From Aureococcus anophagefferens (Eukaryota > Sar > Pelagophyceae > Pelagomonadales > Pelagomonadaceae), in assembly GCF_000186865.1 (NCBI RefSeq), contig NW_008705581.1, positions 627,471-691,470 of the forward strand: a stretch of 64,000 nucleotides of DNA, written 5' to 3'. Shown here in pieces: positions 9,947 through 20,251 of this stretch. Position numbers and translations under genes: made by a program. Numbering within the stretch: the stretch's first letter is position 1; each line of letters opens with the position of its first letter. The notes beneath the pieces are model-generated. The model ran no database searches. It was not told the DNA's origin and saw nothing but the letters and a program-made list of their open reading frames with translations.

Positions 9947-12551
9947 TCACCCCTCCTCGCCGTCGCCCTCAGCCTCGGCGGCCTCGCGCTCCTCGAGCGC
10001 GCGGCGCTTGTCGATGGCGAGCGCGGTCGCGGAGTGGTCCTCGCCGGCCGCGTCCCAGATCTTCATGGTGTTGAACTCCTCCATGAGGCGCTTCTGGAGG
10101 TCCCGCGCGGAGAAGGCGAGCGTGCGGTTGTTGACGCGGAGGCGGTTGTAGGTGACCTGGACCGTGAGGAGGAAGTTGTTCGTGAGGTCGAACTCGACGA
10201 CGATCGTCGGCTTGCCGTTGCCCGGCCCCCAGTCCTCCTCCGGGTAGGTGAACTTGACGATCTCGAAGCCGTCGGAGGAGATGCCCCGCTCCTCGTAGGA
10301 GATCTTCTTCGTCGAGAGGAGCTCGTAGACCTTGTCGACGAAGATCTTCTTCTCGTAGCGGATGCGGACCGTCGTGAGCCCTTGATTCAGGTAGTTGGTC
10401 CACTGGGCGTACTTGTAGACGATGGCGGCGACGGTGATCCAGACGCCGATGGAGATCATGAACCAGATGCCCGGCATGTTCATGTAGGGCAGGAACGTGT
10501 CCGCGGCCCACTGCTGGTTCACGACGGACCAGTTGCCCGTGACGCGGTCGAGCACGGAGAAGCCGAGCACGCCCGAGAAGATCACGAGCAAAAACTGCAT
10601 GGAGATGGCCGTCGTCTCGTTGGCCGCCTGGAGCTCGATCAAACGCTTCGAGTTCGACTCCATGGACCGGTGGAGCGCGAACTGGCGGTCCTCGGCGACG
10701 ACGCCCGTCATCTCCCGGAGCACCTCCAGGTAGCGGCTCGCGCCGCCGACGTTCTTCTTCAGGTCCGTCGTGCGCCGCAGCAGCTGGGACCGCATGCCCG
10801 AGATCTCCAGCCGCTCGTACAAACTCCGGCCCGCCTGCTCCGGCGGCTCCGGCGGGATCTCGATGATGTCCAAAGCCTCGAGCAAATACCCCAAGATCTC
10901 CTCGAGCTTGATGATGTCCTCGGCGATCTTGCAGATGCGGTAGCGGATGCGGTTCAGCGCCGTCGGGTCCCGCTGCGAGTTCTCGATGATCGCGTTCGTC
11001 TTCTGCATGTCGTCCGTCAGAATCCACAGCCGCGCGAAGTAGTTCTGCATGAAGATGTCGATGGTGATGAACTGGAGGTAGGCGCACAGGAGCGGCTCGT
11101 GGTGGCGCGAGTTCGGGCCCGCCACCAGTAAACCGTAGGCGCCGAAGACCAGCGTGTCGTGCTCGGAGATGTCGTACGCGGCCTTCGTGTCGCCGATGAC
11201 CTGCTTCAGCTCGTTCTCGTACTCGCCCTTGTCCATGTACTCCTCGGCCGTGAGGTGGGGCGTGATCTCGTTGGCGATGATGAGGTTGACCTTGTTCCGG
11301 TTCGGCGCGTCGCCGAGGAAGATGAGGTCCAAAAGGTCGCGCTGGTACTGCGAGATGATGGAGTCGACGATGGACGACGAGTCCTGCTGGACGTCGACCA
11401 GCAAACGCGCGAGGTGGTCCAGGGAGATGTTGTCCTTGATGCGGTCCATGACGGCCTCGACCTGCATGCCGTAGAAGCACGTGCCCTCGGCGTTGAGCGA
11501 CACCCCGAAGGTCTCGACCTGGACGACGCCCGAGTCCTCGGAGAAGCGGATCTCCGCCTCGAAGTTGATGTGGTTCGTCAGCGTGTAGTCCAAAATGTCC
11601 ACGGCCGTCATCTCCGGCGACATCTCCATGGACGTGCCGGACGAGTCCTCGTCGATGGCCGGCGAGATGAAGCCGCCCTGGACGCGCTCCGTCGAGCCCA
11701 CGTTCGAGTTCAGCTGGACGATCTGGTTCGCGCCGAAGGGGATGTACTCGGCGACGATGATGGACACGGAGTTGAGCGTGATGACCTCGTCGAGCTCGTC
11801 GCGGATCGAGTCCGTGTTGACGGCCGACTCGTGCGCGCGGTGCGCGTTGGACAGCGTCGGCCGGCCGCCGTACCGTAGACACTGGGGCACGTAGGCCGAG
11901 CTCACGTAGGACACGTCCTCCGTCTCCGTGATCGTCGACTGGCGCTTGTAGCCCGACGCGGACGTCAAATGGTAGTTGGACCCGTCCCACGTCGCCGACA
12001 GGAGCTCGCGCGTGCCCTTGGCGTAGACGAACTCGTGCGTCGCCTCCTTCTCCTTTTGGGAGATGCGCTTGACGAGCTCGAGGCCCTTCTCCGAGATCTG
12101 GTAGCACGTCACGGGCTTGTAGGACTTCGACGCGATCTGGAGGCCGTTGAGGAGCTCCTCCTCGCGCAGGAACTCGACGTCGCTCTTGCCCTCCTGGGAG
12201 ATGTTCAAATAGACGCGCCGGTTCTCGATGAGCTCGCTCTGGGGCGCGTAGTCGTAGTCCAGCACGTTCGCGACGATGCCCTCGTAGATGAGCACGAGGA
12301 GCGCGGGCTTCCGGATCCACTCGTCCTTGTCGTCGTGGGACTCGGCCTTGTGCGTGTAGAGCGACACGAGGTAGAGCAGCCGGTTCTGGTTCTCCGTCAG
12401 CCCCTACGTTGGAAGCGCGGCGGTGAGGCGTCGCGCGCGCGCGCGCGCAAAGGGGGCGCGGGCGGCGCGCCGTGTCCTCCTCCTCCTCCGTTTCGCTCTC
12501 GGACTCGCTCCCCTCCGAGTCGGGCTCCTCGTCGTTGGGGTCGTCGGCCAT
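9947..12551 (-). CDS. Large two-TM protein of unknown function, one GC-AG intron near the start
   Basis: Exon 1 runs from the ATG at 12551 to about 12471 and encodes an acidic N-terminus (MADDPNDEEPDSEGSESES). A 67-nt GC-AG intron (about 12470-12404, acceptor ACGTAG) joins it in phase 0 to exon 2 (12403-9947), giving about 845 aa. The body is soluble up to about residue 640. A long helical region (KIAEDIIKLEEILGYLLEALD, then a coiled stretch) precedes two TM helices: MQFLLVIFSGVLGFSVLDRV and IWFMISIGVWITVAAIVYKY. A roughly 180-residue soluble tail ends in an E-rich stretch. Long helices followed by two C-terminal TM helices recall CorA-type transporters, but the GMN signature is absent, so I do not assign that family. 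Confidence 0.7.
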
Positions 12552-12792
12552 GGCGCGGGACGGCGGCGCGACGTCGGCCGGCGACCAACGACCGCGCTGC
12601 TGCGGGGCAGCTCGTAGTCGGTCCGGTTGCTTGCGCTAAACCGGGGTTCAACGATTGGATACCTGAATTGTTACCTTCTTCAAGCCAGCCTCGATCGCTT
12701 CCGCCAAGTGCCGCGCCGGCGCCGTCGCCTGCGCCTCCGCTGACTCCGCAGCACTCCGCACGCGCGCTCCGCAGCGCGCCGCAGCGCGCACC

Positions 12793-13092
12793 ATGGGCAT
12801 GTTCGAGCCCGCCGAGGGGATTAACTACAACTTCATCCTCGGCATGTACCTCTTCTTCCTGTCGCTGGGCTCGCTCTTCCTCGCGCTCGAGTTCGCCTTC
12901 AAGGTCGAGGCCGTCCAGGGCTTCTACCTCATCTTCGCCCCCTTCGTGCCCGCGCTCCTCTGGCACGCGGCGCCGCGTCTCCTTCTTTTCGCCGCGCGGC
13001 CGCGCGGCCGACCGCCTCGACCGCCCCGCAGGTGCTTCGTCGTCCGACAACGATGGCTCGCGGCGGGCGGCGACAAGGAGAAGGAGGCCTAG
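12793..13092 (+). CDS. Small membrane protein, 3' structure uncertain
   Basis: Reading straight through gives 99 aa. MGMFEPAEGINYNFILGMYL is followed by two hydrophobic helices (FILGMYLFFLSLGSLFLALEF and FYLIFAPFVPALLW). The remainder is arginine-rich and looks intron-like. A GC-AG intron at 12963-13031 (69 nt, acceptor CCGCAG) would remove it and leave LLWCFVVRQRW as the join. Because 69 is a multiple of three, both versions stay open. Function not recognised. It is divergent from the gene starting at 12551, with a 241-bp shared upstream region. Confidence 0.5.
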   Translation: MGMFEPAEGINYNFILGMYLFFLSLGSLFLALEFAFKVEAVQGFYLIFAPFVPALLWHAAPRLLLFAARPRGRPPRPPRRCFVVRQRWLAAGGDKEKEA

Positions 13093-13259
13093 CGCGCTCG
13101 CCGCGCGCGTCGTAAGGGCGCGTCTCCCGCCGACCGCGGATCGGGGACCGGGGGGGGCGGCGGGGAACGCGAGCGCCAGCCAACGCCGCCGCTCGTCCGA
13201 TCCGGCGCCGATAGACGGCGTCGACGCGAAGACGCCGCAGAGCGCAACACCTTACGCCG

Positions 13260-14867
13260 TCACGCGGCGGCCTTGACGTAGTTCGCCGGGAAGACGCCCC
13301 GCTTCCCGTCGGCGTCGCCCGTCCACCAGCCGTCGTCGGACGCGTCGACGACGGTGATCAGGGCCCCGGCGGCGAAGGAGAGCTCGCCGTCGTCGTCGCC
13401 GACGCAGTCGAAGAGCGCGACGACGACGCGGTTCGGCGCGTCCGGCGGCGTCGGCGGCGCGCCCGAGGGCCCCCGCGAGAGCCGGACGGACTTGGCCGGC
13501 GCGCGCTCGAGGGGCGCGACGTAGTTCGAGGGGAAGACGCCGGAGGCGCCGTCGTCCGTGGTGCCCTTCCACCAGCCCGCGTCGGACGCGTCCGTGACCG
13601 TCACGACGTCGCCCTTGGCCAGCGCGAGCTCGCCGTCCTCGTCGGCCGCGCAGTCGAAGAGCGCGACGACGCGAAAGCCCGCGCCGGGGGCCGGCGCGTC
13701 CGCGAAGGCGCGCGCGTTTTCGAAGCGGCCCGACGCGACGAAGCGCCGCGACGACTTGACGGGCAGTCGGCTCTGGCGCTCGTAGTCCGCCGCCGTCGGC
13801 GGCGCCCGCGGCGGCGCCGGCGGCGGCCGCGGCTGCGCGCCGGCGATGGCCGAGCCGCCGGGCACCGCGTCGCCGAGGAGCGCGTGGCGCGCCTTCGGCG
13901 ACTCCGCGTCTCCCAGGATCGCCGCGCGCGCCTGGTCCGCCTGGAGGCGCCGCCGGTCCTCGAGGTCCGCGGCCTCGCGCTTCAGGTCCGCGAGCTCCCG
14001 CTTGCCCGTGAGCACGGCGAGCGCGCGGCCCGCCGCGCTCCGCGCCTCCGGCGCGATCGCGGGCCCGCCGACCTTCACGCAGTCGCGCGTCGCGCCGCGG
14101 GCCTTGGCGACGGCGCCCGCGGGCAGCGCGTCGCAGGCCTCGCCGACGTAGCCCGCGGCGGCGGCGACGAGCTCCGCGTGGACCGCGGCGACGCAGCACG
14201 CGACGTCCTCGACGAGCTCGCGGTACGCGTCGAGCGCGGCGGCGATCGCGTCGAGCGCGGCGCGCCGCGCGAGGTCGTAGTCGGCCCTGGCGCGGTCCAG
14301 CGCGTCCGGCGCGTCCTTGGGCGGGCCACGCTTGAGGAAGTGGGCGTAGTCCGCGCGCCGCGCGTCGTAGGACGCGAGCGCGCCGGTGACGGTCCGTTTC
14401 GTCGCCGTCGCGAGCGTCCGCAGCGGGTCGAGGCAGCACTCGACGAGCACGCCCGCGGCGGAGCGCCGCACGACGGCGTTGAGGTAGGCCCAGCGCTCGC
14501 GCGCGAGCCGCGTGCCCGCCTCGACGGCCGCGAGGTCGGGACTCCGCCGCTCGGCCGCGAGGCCCGTCGCGGCCCAGGCGCCGCGCCGGTCGAGGTCGCC
14601 CCCGCCCCAGTAGCTCGCGACGACCTCGGCGAGCGCCTCGCTGTTGGCGAAGTAGGCCCGCAGGACGGCGACGTGCTCCGCGAGGCCCGCGCCGAGCTCG
14701 TCGACGCCGCCGAGCATGTCGGCGAACTCGGCCCGCCGCGCCTCCATCTCGCCGTCGACGACCTCGGGCGGCACGCGCTTCCCAAAGGCCGTCCGCCCGA
14801 AGAGGCTCAGGCGACGCCGCAGCGTCTTCACGTTCTCGACGAGGCCCCGCTTGTCCGACGCCGCCAT
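13260..14867 (-). CDS. BAR-like domain protein with two C-terminal SH3 domains
   Basis: The start is the ATG at 14867 (MAASDKRGLVENVKTLRRRL), giving 535 aa. The N-terminal half (about residues 5-300) is all-helical, with an arrangement typical of BAR/amphiphysin-like membrane-curvature domains. A proline-rich linker follows. Two SH3 domains then follow, at about 405-460 (VVALFDCAADEDGELALAKG, GWWKG, GVFPSNYVAPL) and about 480-533 (VVALFDCVGDDDGELSFAAG, GWWTG, GVFPANYVK). Both retain the ALFDC, WW and PxNY positions that bind PxxP ligands. A role in endocytic or vesicle scission complexes is inferred by family. It is divergently paired with the gene at 14940, only 72 bp between start codons. 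Confidence 0.75.
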   Translation of the reverse strand: MAASDKRGLVENVKTLRRRLSLFGRTAFGKRVPPEVVDGEMEARRAEFADMLGGVDELGAGLAEHVAVLRAYFANSEALAEVVASYWGGGDLDRRGAWAATGLAAERRSPDLAAVEAGTRLARERWAYLNAVVRRSAAGVLVECCLDPLRTLATATKRTVTGALASYDARRADYAHFLKRGPPKDAPDALDRARADYDLARRAALDAIAAALDAYRELVEDVACCVAAVHAELVAAAAGYVGEACDALPAGAVAKARGATRDCVKVGGPAIAPEARSAAGRALAVLTGKRELADLKREAADLEDRRRLQADQARAAILGDAESPKARHALLGDAVPGGSAIAGAQPRPPPAPPRAPPTAADYERQSRLPVKSSRRFVASGRFENARAFADAPAPGAGFRVVALFDCAADEDGELALAKGDVVTVTDASDAGWWKGTTDDGASGVFPSNYVAPLERAPAKSVRLSRGPSGAPPTPPDAPNRVVVALFDCVGDDDGELSFAAGALITVVDASDDGWWTGDADGKRGVFPANYVKAAA

Positions 14868-14939
14868 TGCTGGGCTTTGGATGGCTGCCCTTTCGGGGTA
14901 ACCAGTGGCTCTTGAAGTAATTACTATTGTAAGCGCGCA

Positions 14940-16058
14940 ATGGACACCGAAACTGCGGCGCCCGACCCGGCGCTCGATGCCGCCGCAGCGCCGGCCGACG
15001 CCGCCGACGCACCGGACGCCGCGGACGCACCGGACGCGTCGGACGCATCGGACGCATCGGACGCGCCGACAGCCGACGCACCCGACGCCGCCGACGCACC
15101 CGACGCCGCCGACGCGCCCGCCGATGCACCGGACGCGGCGGACGCGTCGGACGCGTCGGACGCGGGCGGCTGGGTCGTCGCCGGCGGCCGCGGCGCCTTG
15201 GTGCGCGCCTCCGCCGCCGCGGACTCGGCGCGCGTCGGCGTGCTGCCGCCGGAGACGCGCTGCGTCGCCGAGGACGCCGCGGCCGGCGACGGCGGCAAGG
15301 TCCGCGTGCGGCTCTCGTCGCCGCTCGCGGGCTGGGTGAGCCTGAAGCTCCTGCGGTGCGCGGCGCCGCCGGCGGCGCCCGCGCGGACCGTCGACAGCGC
15401 GCTCGTCACCCTCGACTGGTTCGGCAAGGACTACAGCGGCCGCTTCGCGTCCGCGAAGAGGAACGCGCTGCCCAAGAAAACGAAGATCTACGCCGTCGGC
15501 TTCGCCCAGGACTACGACGCGGGCGTTACGGCGGAGCTCGGCGAGGACGGCTGGCGCGCCATGACCTTCCCGGCGCCCTACCTGGCGCCGACGAACTGGC
15601 GCGAGTTGCCCGGCCGCGTCGGCGAGCTCGTATCGCTGAGCGACGACCACACGACGGTGCTCGCGGGCGGCGCGGACTGGGAAATAGCCGTCCACCCGGC
15701 GGCTTTAGTCGCGCGCGCGGGCCCCAGCGGGCCGGCCTTCGGGTCCTACGACGACGCGGACGGCAAGCGGACGCCGGCGCAGAAGCGCGCGGCGGACGAG
15801 AAGGCGTTCCCGTCGTCCTGCGGCTCCTGCGGCTCCTCCGACGTGACGCGCGTCCTCTTCGCCGCCATCTGCAGCCAGCACAGCTCCTACTCCATGAGCC
15901 ACTACCAGTGGGTCGTCGAGTACGAGGTCCACTGCCTCACGTGCGAGCTCGCGGGCCGCCGGCCGTACACGACGCGGACGAACCACACGTCCCACGCCAT
16001 GCCCGCGGCCCAGGGCTACATCGCGCGCGAGGCCGAGGTGCGGGGCGAGGCCCGGTAA
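14940..16058 (+). CDS. Protein with DAPDAA-type repeats and an SH3b-like segment, function unknown
   Basis: 372 aa. Residues about 5-75 are almost entirely Asp/Ala/Pro/Ser triplets (APDAADAPDASDASDAS type). A short beta-rich segment follows (VRASAAADSARVGVLPPETR, GWVSLKLL) that resembles a bacterial-type SH3b fold. The C-terminal half has cysteine pairs (CGSCGSSDV and CLTCELAG) that could bind zinc. I recognise no family. The start codon lies 72 bp from the divergently transcribed BAR-SH3 gene, so the two probably share a promoter region. Confidence 0.6.
   Translation: MDTETAAPDPALDAAAAPADAADAPDAADAPDASDASDASDAPTADAPDAADAPDAADAPADAPDAADASDASDAGGWVVAGGRGALVRASAAADSARVGVLPPETRCVAEDAAAGDGGKVRVRLSSPLAGWVSLKLLRCAAPPAAPARTVDSALVTLDWFGKDYSGRFASAKRNALPKKTKIYAVGFAQDYDAGVTAELGEDGWRAMTFPAPYLAPTNWRELPGRVGELVSLSDDHTTVLAGGADWEIAVHPAALVARAGPSGPAFGSYDDADGKRTPAQKRAADEKAFPSSCGSCGSSDVTRVLFAAICSQHSSYSMSHYQWVVEYEVHCLTCELAGRRPYTTRTNHTSHAMPAAQGYIAREAEVRGEAR
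14985..15170 (+). repeat. In-frame GACGCX minisatellite coding Asp-Ala repeats
   Basis: Imperfect tandem units of 6-15 bp built on GACGCACCGGACGCC and GACGCGTCGGACGCG encode the N-terminal Asp-Ala/Ser/Pro tract of the gene at 14940. All units keep the reading frame, so copy number can vary without breaking the gene. Confidence 0.8.
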
Positions 16059-16104
16059 TACCATATCCCGCCGGGATACACGCCGCTTCAATTTGGGCTT
16101 CAAC

Positions 16105-17799
16105 TTACTCGCGGCCCTTGGGCGGCGAGATGACGCCGGGGAAGGGCGAAAAGCCCGCGGGCAGCGGCCGGTCGCTCGGGTCGCTGAAGAGGGACGTCTG
16201 GTAGAGCACGGGCTGGGCCCGCTCGGCCAGATTGGCGTTCTCGGCGGCCAGCGCCGCGCAGCGCGCCGCGGAGGCCTCGAGCTCGGCCTTGGCCTTCTCG
16301 AGGCGCGCGCACTGCGCGACGTGCTCGTCGATCAGGACGTCGGCCGCGCGCTCGCGGACGTCCGCGGCGCGCTCGCGCTCCGCGGCGCGCGTGCCCGCGT
16401 CGGCCAAAGCCGCGGCGAGGGCCTCGCGCTCCGCGTCGAAGCGCGCCGCGTCGGCCTCGCGCGCGTCGCGCTCCGCCGCGAGGGCCTCGAGCGCGGCCGC
16501 GAGCGCCGACCGGTCGCGCGCCGCGTCGGCCTCGGCGGCCGCGAGCGCCGCGCGGAGCTCGGCGGTCTCGAAGGACGCCTTCGTCGGCGTCTTCGCCGTC
16601 GCCGCGTCCTTGCACGCGCGCGGCGACCGCCGCGCCGCGACGACCGCGGCGACGACCGCCAACACCCCCGCGGCGGCCGCCGCGGCGAGCTTCGGGCCCG
16701 CGCCGCCGCCGCGCGCGCCGCGCTCCGCCGGCGGCGCCGCGACGCCGAGGACCAGAACCTCCGGCGGCGCCGCGACGCCGAGGTTGCGGAGCGCCGCGGC
16801 CGCGACGACGGCGCCCGCGTCGTCGCCGTCGTCGAGCAGACCCTCGAGGGGCCCCCGGGCGTCGTGGTTGAGCATGAGGGCCTCGCGCAGGGCCACGTCG
16901 GCGGACAACGCGTAGAGCGCCGTCGCCGCCTCGCGCTTCGCGTCCGGCGTGCCCTCGCGGAGCACGCGGACTAGGGACGCGAGCGGCGGGTCCCGCAGGC
17001 CCTCGCCGCCGGGGCCGACGGCCTGCAGGAGCGCCGCGAGCGCGCCGACGGCGCGCGCCTCCGTCGCGCCGTCGCGGCGCCCGTCGAGCGCGGCGCCCAG
17101 CGCCGCGCCGGCGCCGTGGTCGACGAACTCGCGTGCGATGTCCGCGTCCGCCGCCGCGAGGACCGCGACGGCCTCGGCCGCGGCGCCCGCGGCGACGCGG
17201 CTCCGCAGCAGGTCCACGAGCGGCTCCGCGGCCCCGGCGCGCGCGATGGCTAGGGCCATGCGGTGGTCCGCGTGGTCGCCGGCGAGCTTCGCGAGCGTCC
17301 AGGCCGCGTTGCGCGCCTTCGTCCCGTTGCCGGGGTTCGCCGCGACGGCCTTCACGAGGGGCCCGACGACGGCCCCGCGCGCGACGACGACGAGCGTCGT
17401 CAGCAGGCCCGCCGCGGCCTCGCGGCAGGACGCCTCGGGCACGGCCAGCAGCTCCACGGACGGCGCGATGGCGCCCGCGCGGACGACGGCGATGCGGTCC
17501 GCGTCCGTCTGAGAGAGGTCGATGAGCGCGCCCGCGGCGGCCTCGCGCGCGCCGGGCCCGCCGCCGCCGAGGAGGCGCACGAGGGGCTCGAGGGCGCCGC
17601 TCCGCATGATCGACTGGACGTTCTCCGGGCACTCGTAGGCCAGGTCCATGAGCTGCCGCGCGGCCCGCTCGCTCGCGTCCGCGTCGTGGTCGTCGCGGAG
17701 GAGCGTGCTCACGCTCGTGTCGATGAGCTCCGCCGCGCTCGTCGACCCGCGCCCGACGATGAACCTGCTCAACAGCACCACGAACCAGGAGACGCGCAT
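16105..17799 (-). CDS. Armadillo-like repeat membrane protein with C-terminal coiled coil
   Basis: The start is the ATG at 17799, giving 564 aa. MRVSWFVVLLSRFIVGRGSTS is a probable signal peptide or anchor. Residues about 40-350 form armadillo/HEAT-type helical repeats (ARQLMDLAYECPENVQSIM, GALEPLVRLLGGG, AREAAAGALIDLS). A TM helix follows (AAAAAAGVLAVVAAVVAARR, about 370-390). The rest is an Ala/Glu/Arg coiled coil ending in LFSDPSDRPLPAGFSPFP. Signal peptide plus single TM suggests a luminal repeat domain and a cytosolic coiled coil; the organelle is unknown. The frame is open upstream of 17799, but that stretch is arginine-rich and lacks a convincing start. Confidence 0.65.
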   Translation of the reverse strand: MRVSWFVVLLSRFIVGRGSTSAAELIDTSVSTLLRDDHDADASERAARQLMDLAYECPENVQSIMRSGALEPLVRLLGGGGPGAREAAAGALIDLSQTDADRIAVVRAGAIAPSVELLAVPEASCREAAAGLLTTLVVVARGAVVGPLVKAVAANPGNGTKARNAAWTLAKLAGDHADHRMALAIARAGAAEPLVDLLRSRVAAGAAAEAVAVLAAADADIAREFVDHGAGAALGAALDGRRDGATEARAVGALAALLQAVGPGGEGLRDPPLASLVRVLREGTPDAKREAATALYALSADVALREALMLNHDARGPLEGLLDDGDDAGAVVAAAALRNLGVAAPPEVLVLGVAAPPAERGARGGGAGPKLAAAAAAGVLAVVAAVVAARRSPRACKDAATAKTPTKASFETAELRAALAAAEADAARDRSALAAALEALAAERDAREADAARFDAEREALAAALADAGTRAAERERAADVRERAADVLIDEHVAQCARLEKAKAELEASAARCAALAAENANLAERAQPVLYQTSLFSDPSDRPLPAGFSPFPGVISPPKGRE

Positions 17800-17973
17800 A
17801 TCGCCACGCGGAAAGAGGACGAAACAGGAGAGCGCGCGAGGCTGCCCGCAAGGCTCTCGTGGATACGTTTGCCTCACTTTGAGTACTTCATGCAAAGCTC
17901 GACCCCTGGGCTCGACCGTGTCAGCAGCGCTTCCGCCCGCGCCAGGGCCAGCGCGTCGGCGCCGCTGCGCGCC

Positions 17974-18417
17974 ATGATCTACCGAATACTCAAACGCGTG
18001 CCCGGCGGCGAGCAAACGAAGGTCTTCGTCGGCGTGTGCCTCGTGCTCGGCATCGGTGCGTCGCCAGCGCCGGAGAGCGCGGGCGCGCCGCCCGCGCGCG
18101 CGCGCGACGAGCGCATGGCTGCGCGCGCGCGCGCGCGAGAGAGACGGGCAACGCGCGCGACGACGGCCCGCGCGGGCGCGCGCGACCGACGGGCCGCGCG
18201 CGCGCGCGACGGTTCGACGGGCCGACCGCGTCGCGCGACGGTTCGACGCCGCGCGACGCCGCGCCCGCCAGGCATGGCGCCCGTCGCGTACAAGAAGACG
18301 AAGCGGGGCCACGACTACTTCTCGTCGGAGAAGCCCGAGGAGGTCGAGCAGGGCATGGCCGAGAAGGAGAAGGCCAAGTACGAGGCCATCGTCGCGAAGA
18401 ACACGTCGAAGCCGTAA
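17974..18417 (+). CDS. Small 75-aa membrane protein, one GT-AG intron
   Basis: Exons 17974-18055 and 18272-18417 are joined in phase 1 by a 216-bp intron (donor GTGCGT, acceptor CGCCAG). The product begins MIYRILKRVPGGEQTKVFVG, has one TM helix (VFVGVCLVLGIGMAPVAY) and a charged tail ending AKYEAIVAKNTSKP. The intron is a CGCG-rich low-complexity stretch without inverted ends or target duplication, so it is not an introner. Function not recognised. The size and layout would suit an organelle membrane-complex subunit, but that is only a guess. Confidence 0.6.
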   Translation: MIYRILKRVPGGEQTKVFVGVCLVLGIGASPAPESAGAPPARARDERMAARARARERRATRATTARAGARDRRAARARDGSTGRPRRATVRRRATPRPPGMAPVAYKKTKRGHDYFSSEKPEEVEQGMAEKEKAKYEAIVAKNTSKP

Positions 18418-18420
18418 CGC

Positions 18421-19392
18421 CTAGCGCCGTCGTCGCGCCGCGGGCGCGGGGCAGGCGGCGAGGGCCGCGCCGAGGGCCGCCGCGTCCGCGGCGCCGCGGC
18501 GCCGCGCGGCGCGGTCGTGCGCGCGGCGCGCGCGGTCGAACCGCTGCGCCGCGAGGTCGTAGAGCTCGACGTCCGTCGGCGAGACGTCGTGGCGCCAGAG
18601 CCGCTCCTGGCGGTCGCGCGTCTGGTTCTGCGCCGCCGTGCGGTGCGCGCGCGACGGCTCCGGGTGGGACCGGAGCGTCTCGAACGCGAAGTCGCAGATC
18701 GGCGCGGCGCCCGCGAAGTAGGGCGCGTAGAGCAGCACGAGCAACGACGCCGCGAGGTCCTCGAGCACGAGGAGCGCGTCGTAGTAGTCGACGACGGCCC
18801 GCGCCGTCGCGAGGCGGCCCCCGACGTTGAGGTAGCGGAACGCGCCGTCGCGGAGGAGCGCGCAGCGCTCGCTGAGGACGACGAGCTCGTCGGCGTCGGC
18901 GACGTCGCCGTTGCTGTGCGTCACGAGCCACGTGTCCTCGTCGAAGGAGAGGCCGCAGAAGCTCTCGCGGTTCCGCACGACCGACCGCGCGCGCGCGACG
19001 GGCTCGCGCGCGACGGACACGAGGAGGCTCCGCGCCAGCGTCGGGAAGGCCTCGAGGAGCCAGGGCCCGAGCTCGAGGTGGCGCACGTTGCACCGGTAGC
19101 CGCCCGGCGGCTCGTGCGCGCGGTAGACGTCCGCGTAGGACGGCGCGAGGCCCGCGCGGTCGTCCGGGTGGTCCGCGATGCGGCTGCAGTTGAAGCGGTC
19201 GCAGAGGCGGCCGACGACGGCGCGGGTCGTCGACGAGCCCGTCTTCGGCACGCGCACGAACAGGAGGCCGTCCGCCGGCGCGAAGGCCGCGCGCCGCGCC
19301 AGCGCCGCGGCGACCGTGCCGTTCCAGGCCCCGGCGCTCGCGTTGTCGTACGCGCGCGCCGCCGCCGCGATCAGGAGCGCGCAGCGCAGCAT
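18421..19392 (-). CDS. Sulfotransferase-like secreted/Golgi protein
   Basis: 323 aa, single exon. MLRCALLIAAAARAYDNASA is a probable signal peptide. FVRVPKTGSSTTRAVVGRL (about residues 44-62) fits the 5'-phosphosulfate loop. SVAREPVARARSVVRN (about 130-145) fits the 3'-phosphate region (R-x-P-x-x-R) of the carbohydrate O-sulfotransferase group. The expected reaction is sulfate transfer from PAPS to a glycan in the secretory path. The tail is Ala/Arg-rich. It ends 4 bp from the convergent gene at 18417. With the gene at 5609 it makes two sulfotransferase-like genes in 14 kb, though they are not close in sequence. Confidence 0.65.
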   Translation of the reverse strand: MLRCALLIAAAARAYDNASAGAWNGTVAAALARRAAFAPADGLLFVRVPKTGSSTTRAVVGRLCDRFNCSRIADHPDDRAGLAPSYADVYRAHEPPGGYRCNVRHLELGPWLLEAFPTLARSLLVSVAREPVARARSVVRNRESFCGLSFDEDTWLVTHSNGDVADADELVVLSERCALLRDGAFRYLNVGGRLATARAVVDYYDALLVLEDLAASLLVLLYAPYFAGAAPICDFAFETLRSHPEPSRAHRTAAQNQTRDRQERLWRHDVSPTDVELYDLAAQRFDRARRAHDRAARRRGAADAAALGAALAACPAPAARRRR

Positions 19393-19549
19393 CGCGGAAC
19401 GCCGTCTCGTCGACTTCTCGAGTGCGAACTCACCATCAGATTAGCATCTCTCGAGACGGGCTGCCTGACCGCCCATCGTCAAAAAAAATAGGGACGCCTC
19501 AAGAACAGATTCAAGAAGGGTGCAACGAGGAGCTAAAACGGCTATATTA

Positions 19550-20251
19550 TCAGAGACCCACGCGCTCCCGCCGCCGATTGCCGTCGTCGTTCTTCTCGAC
19601 GCGACGCGTTCGTTTGCCGCCGACGCTTTCCTCCAGCGACGCGGAGCGCGTCGTCCGGCCGGACGAGTCGGTCGAGCTCCTCATGGTTTTTGTGACGGTC
19701 TTGCCGCCGGCGCTGGTCATCGTCGAGGAGGAAAACGAGAAGGTCGAGGACCCGCCCATGCCGCCGAAGCCGCCGCCGCCCATGCCGCCGAACGCCGCGC
19801 CGAACATGGACGCGAAGGGATCCGCGCCGCCGCCGCCGAAGCCGCCGTCGCCGGCGGCGTCCATGCGCTCGAAGATCTTCTCGAAGTCCGCGAAGGGGTC
19901 GCTCGTGCCGAAGAAGTCCTTGAATATGTCGTCGGCGTTCCGGAAGCCGCCGCCGAACGGGCCGCCGCGCCCGCCGCGCCCGCCGCCGCCGAAGCCCGGG
20001 ATGCCGCCGACGGAGTCGTACTGGCGCCGCTGCTCGTCGTCGGAGAGCACCTCGTAGGCCTCGGCGACCTCGCGGAACTTCTGCTCCGCGGCCGCGCGGT
20101 CGTCCGGGTTCTTATCCGGGTGCCACTTGAGCGCGAGCGTCCGGTAGGCCGCCTTGACCTCCTTTTTGGTCGCCTTCTTGTCGATGCCGAGTGTTTTGTA
20201 GTAGTCGGAAGCCGCGGCGACGACAGCGAGCAGCGCTAGCAGGACGCGCAT
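19550..20251 (-). CDS. Type II J-protein (DnaJ) with signal peptide
   Basis: 233 aa. [15 protein letters not shown] is a signal peptide. The J domain (about residues 16-82, [20 protein letters not shown]) has the HPD tripeptide (KWHPDKN) that stimulates HSP70 ATPase. A glycine/phenylalanine-rich region follows, then a Ser/Thr-rich stretch and a basic tail. No zinc-finger region is present, so it is not type I. The signal peptide suggests it acts in the ER lumen or secretory path. No KDEL is visible. Layout is close to DNAJB6/ERdj-type proteins. Confidence 0.85.
   Translation of the reverse strand: MRVLLALLAVVAAASDYYKTLGIDKKATKKEVKAAYRTLALKWHPDKNPDDRAAAEQKFREVAEAYEVLSDDEQRRQYDSVGGIPGFGGGGRGGRGGPFGGGFRNADDIFKDFFGTSDPFADFEKIFERMDAAGDGGFGGGGADPFASMFGAAFGGMGGGGFGGMGGSSTFSFSSSTMTSAGGKTVTKTMRSSTDSSGRTTRSASLEESVGGKRTRRVEKNDDGNRRRERVGL

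Noticed and set aside
8339..11131. A 930-codon plus-strand open frame opposite HSP70 and the two-TM gene
   Set aside because: It spans two unrelated minus-strand genes and their spacer, and has no recognisable domain.
9947..12551. CorA-type magnesium transporter
   Set aside because: Long helices before two C-terminal TM segments fit, but the GMN motif after the first TM is missing and the large N-terminal part does not match.
18056..18271. 216-bp intron of introner-like length as a tenth introner
   Set aside because: No inverted ends, no 8-bp target duplication, no shared core; it is CGCG-rich low-complexity sequence.
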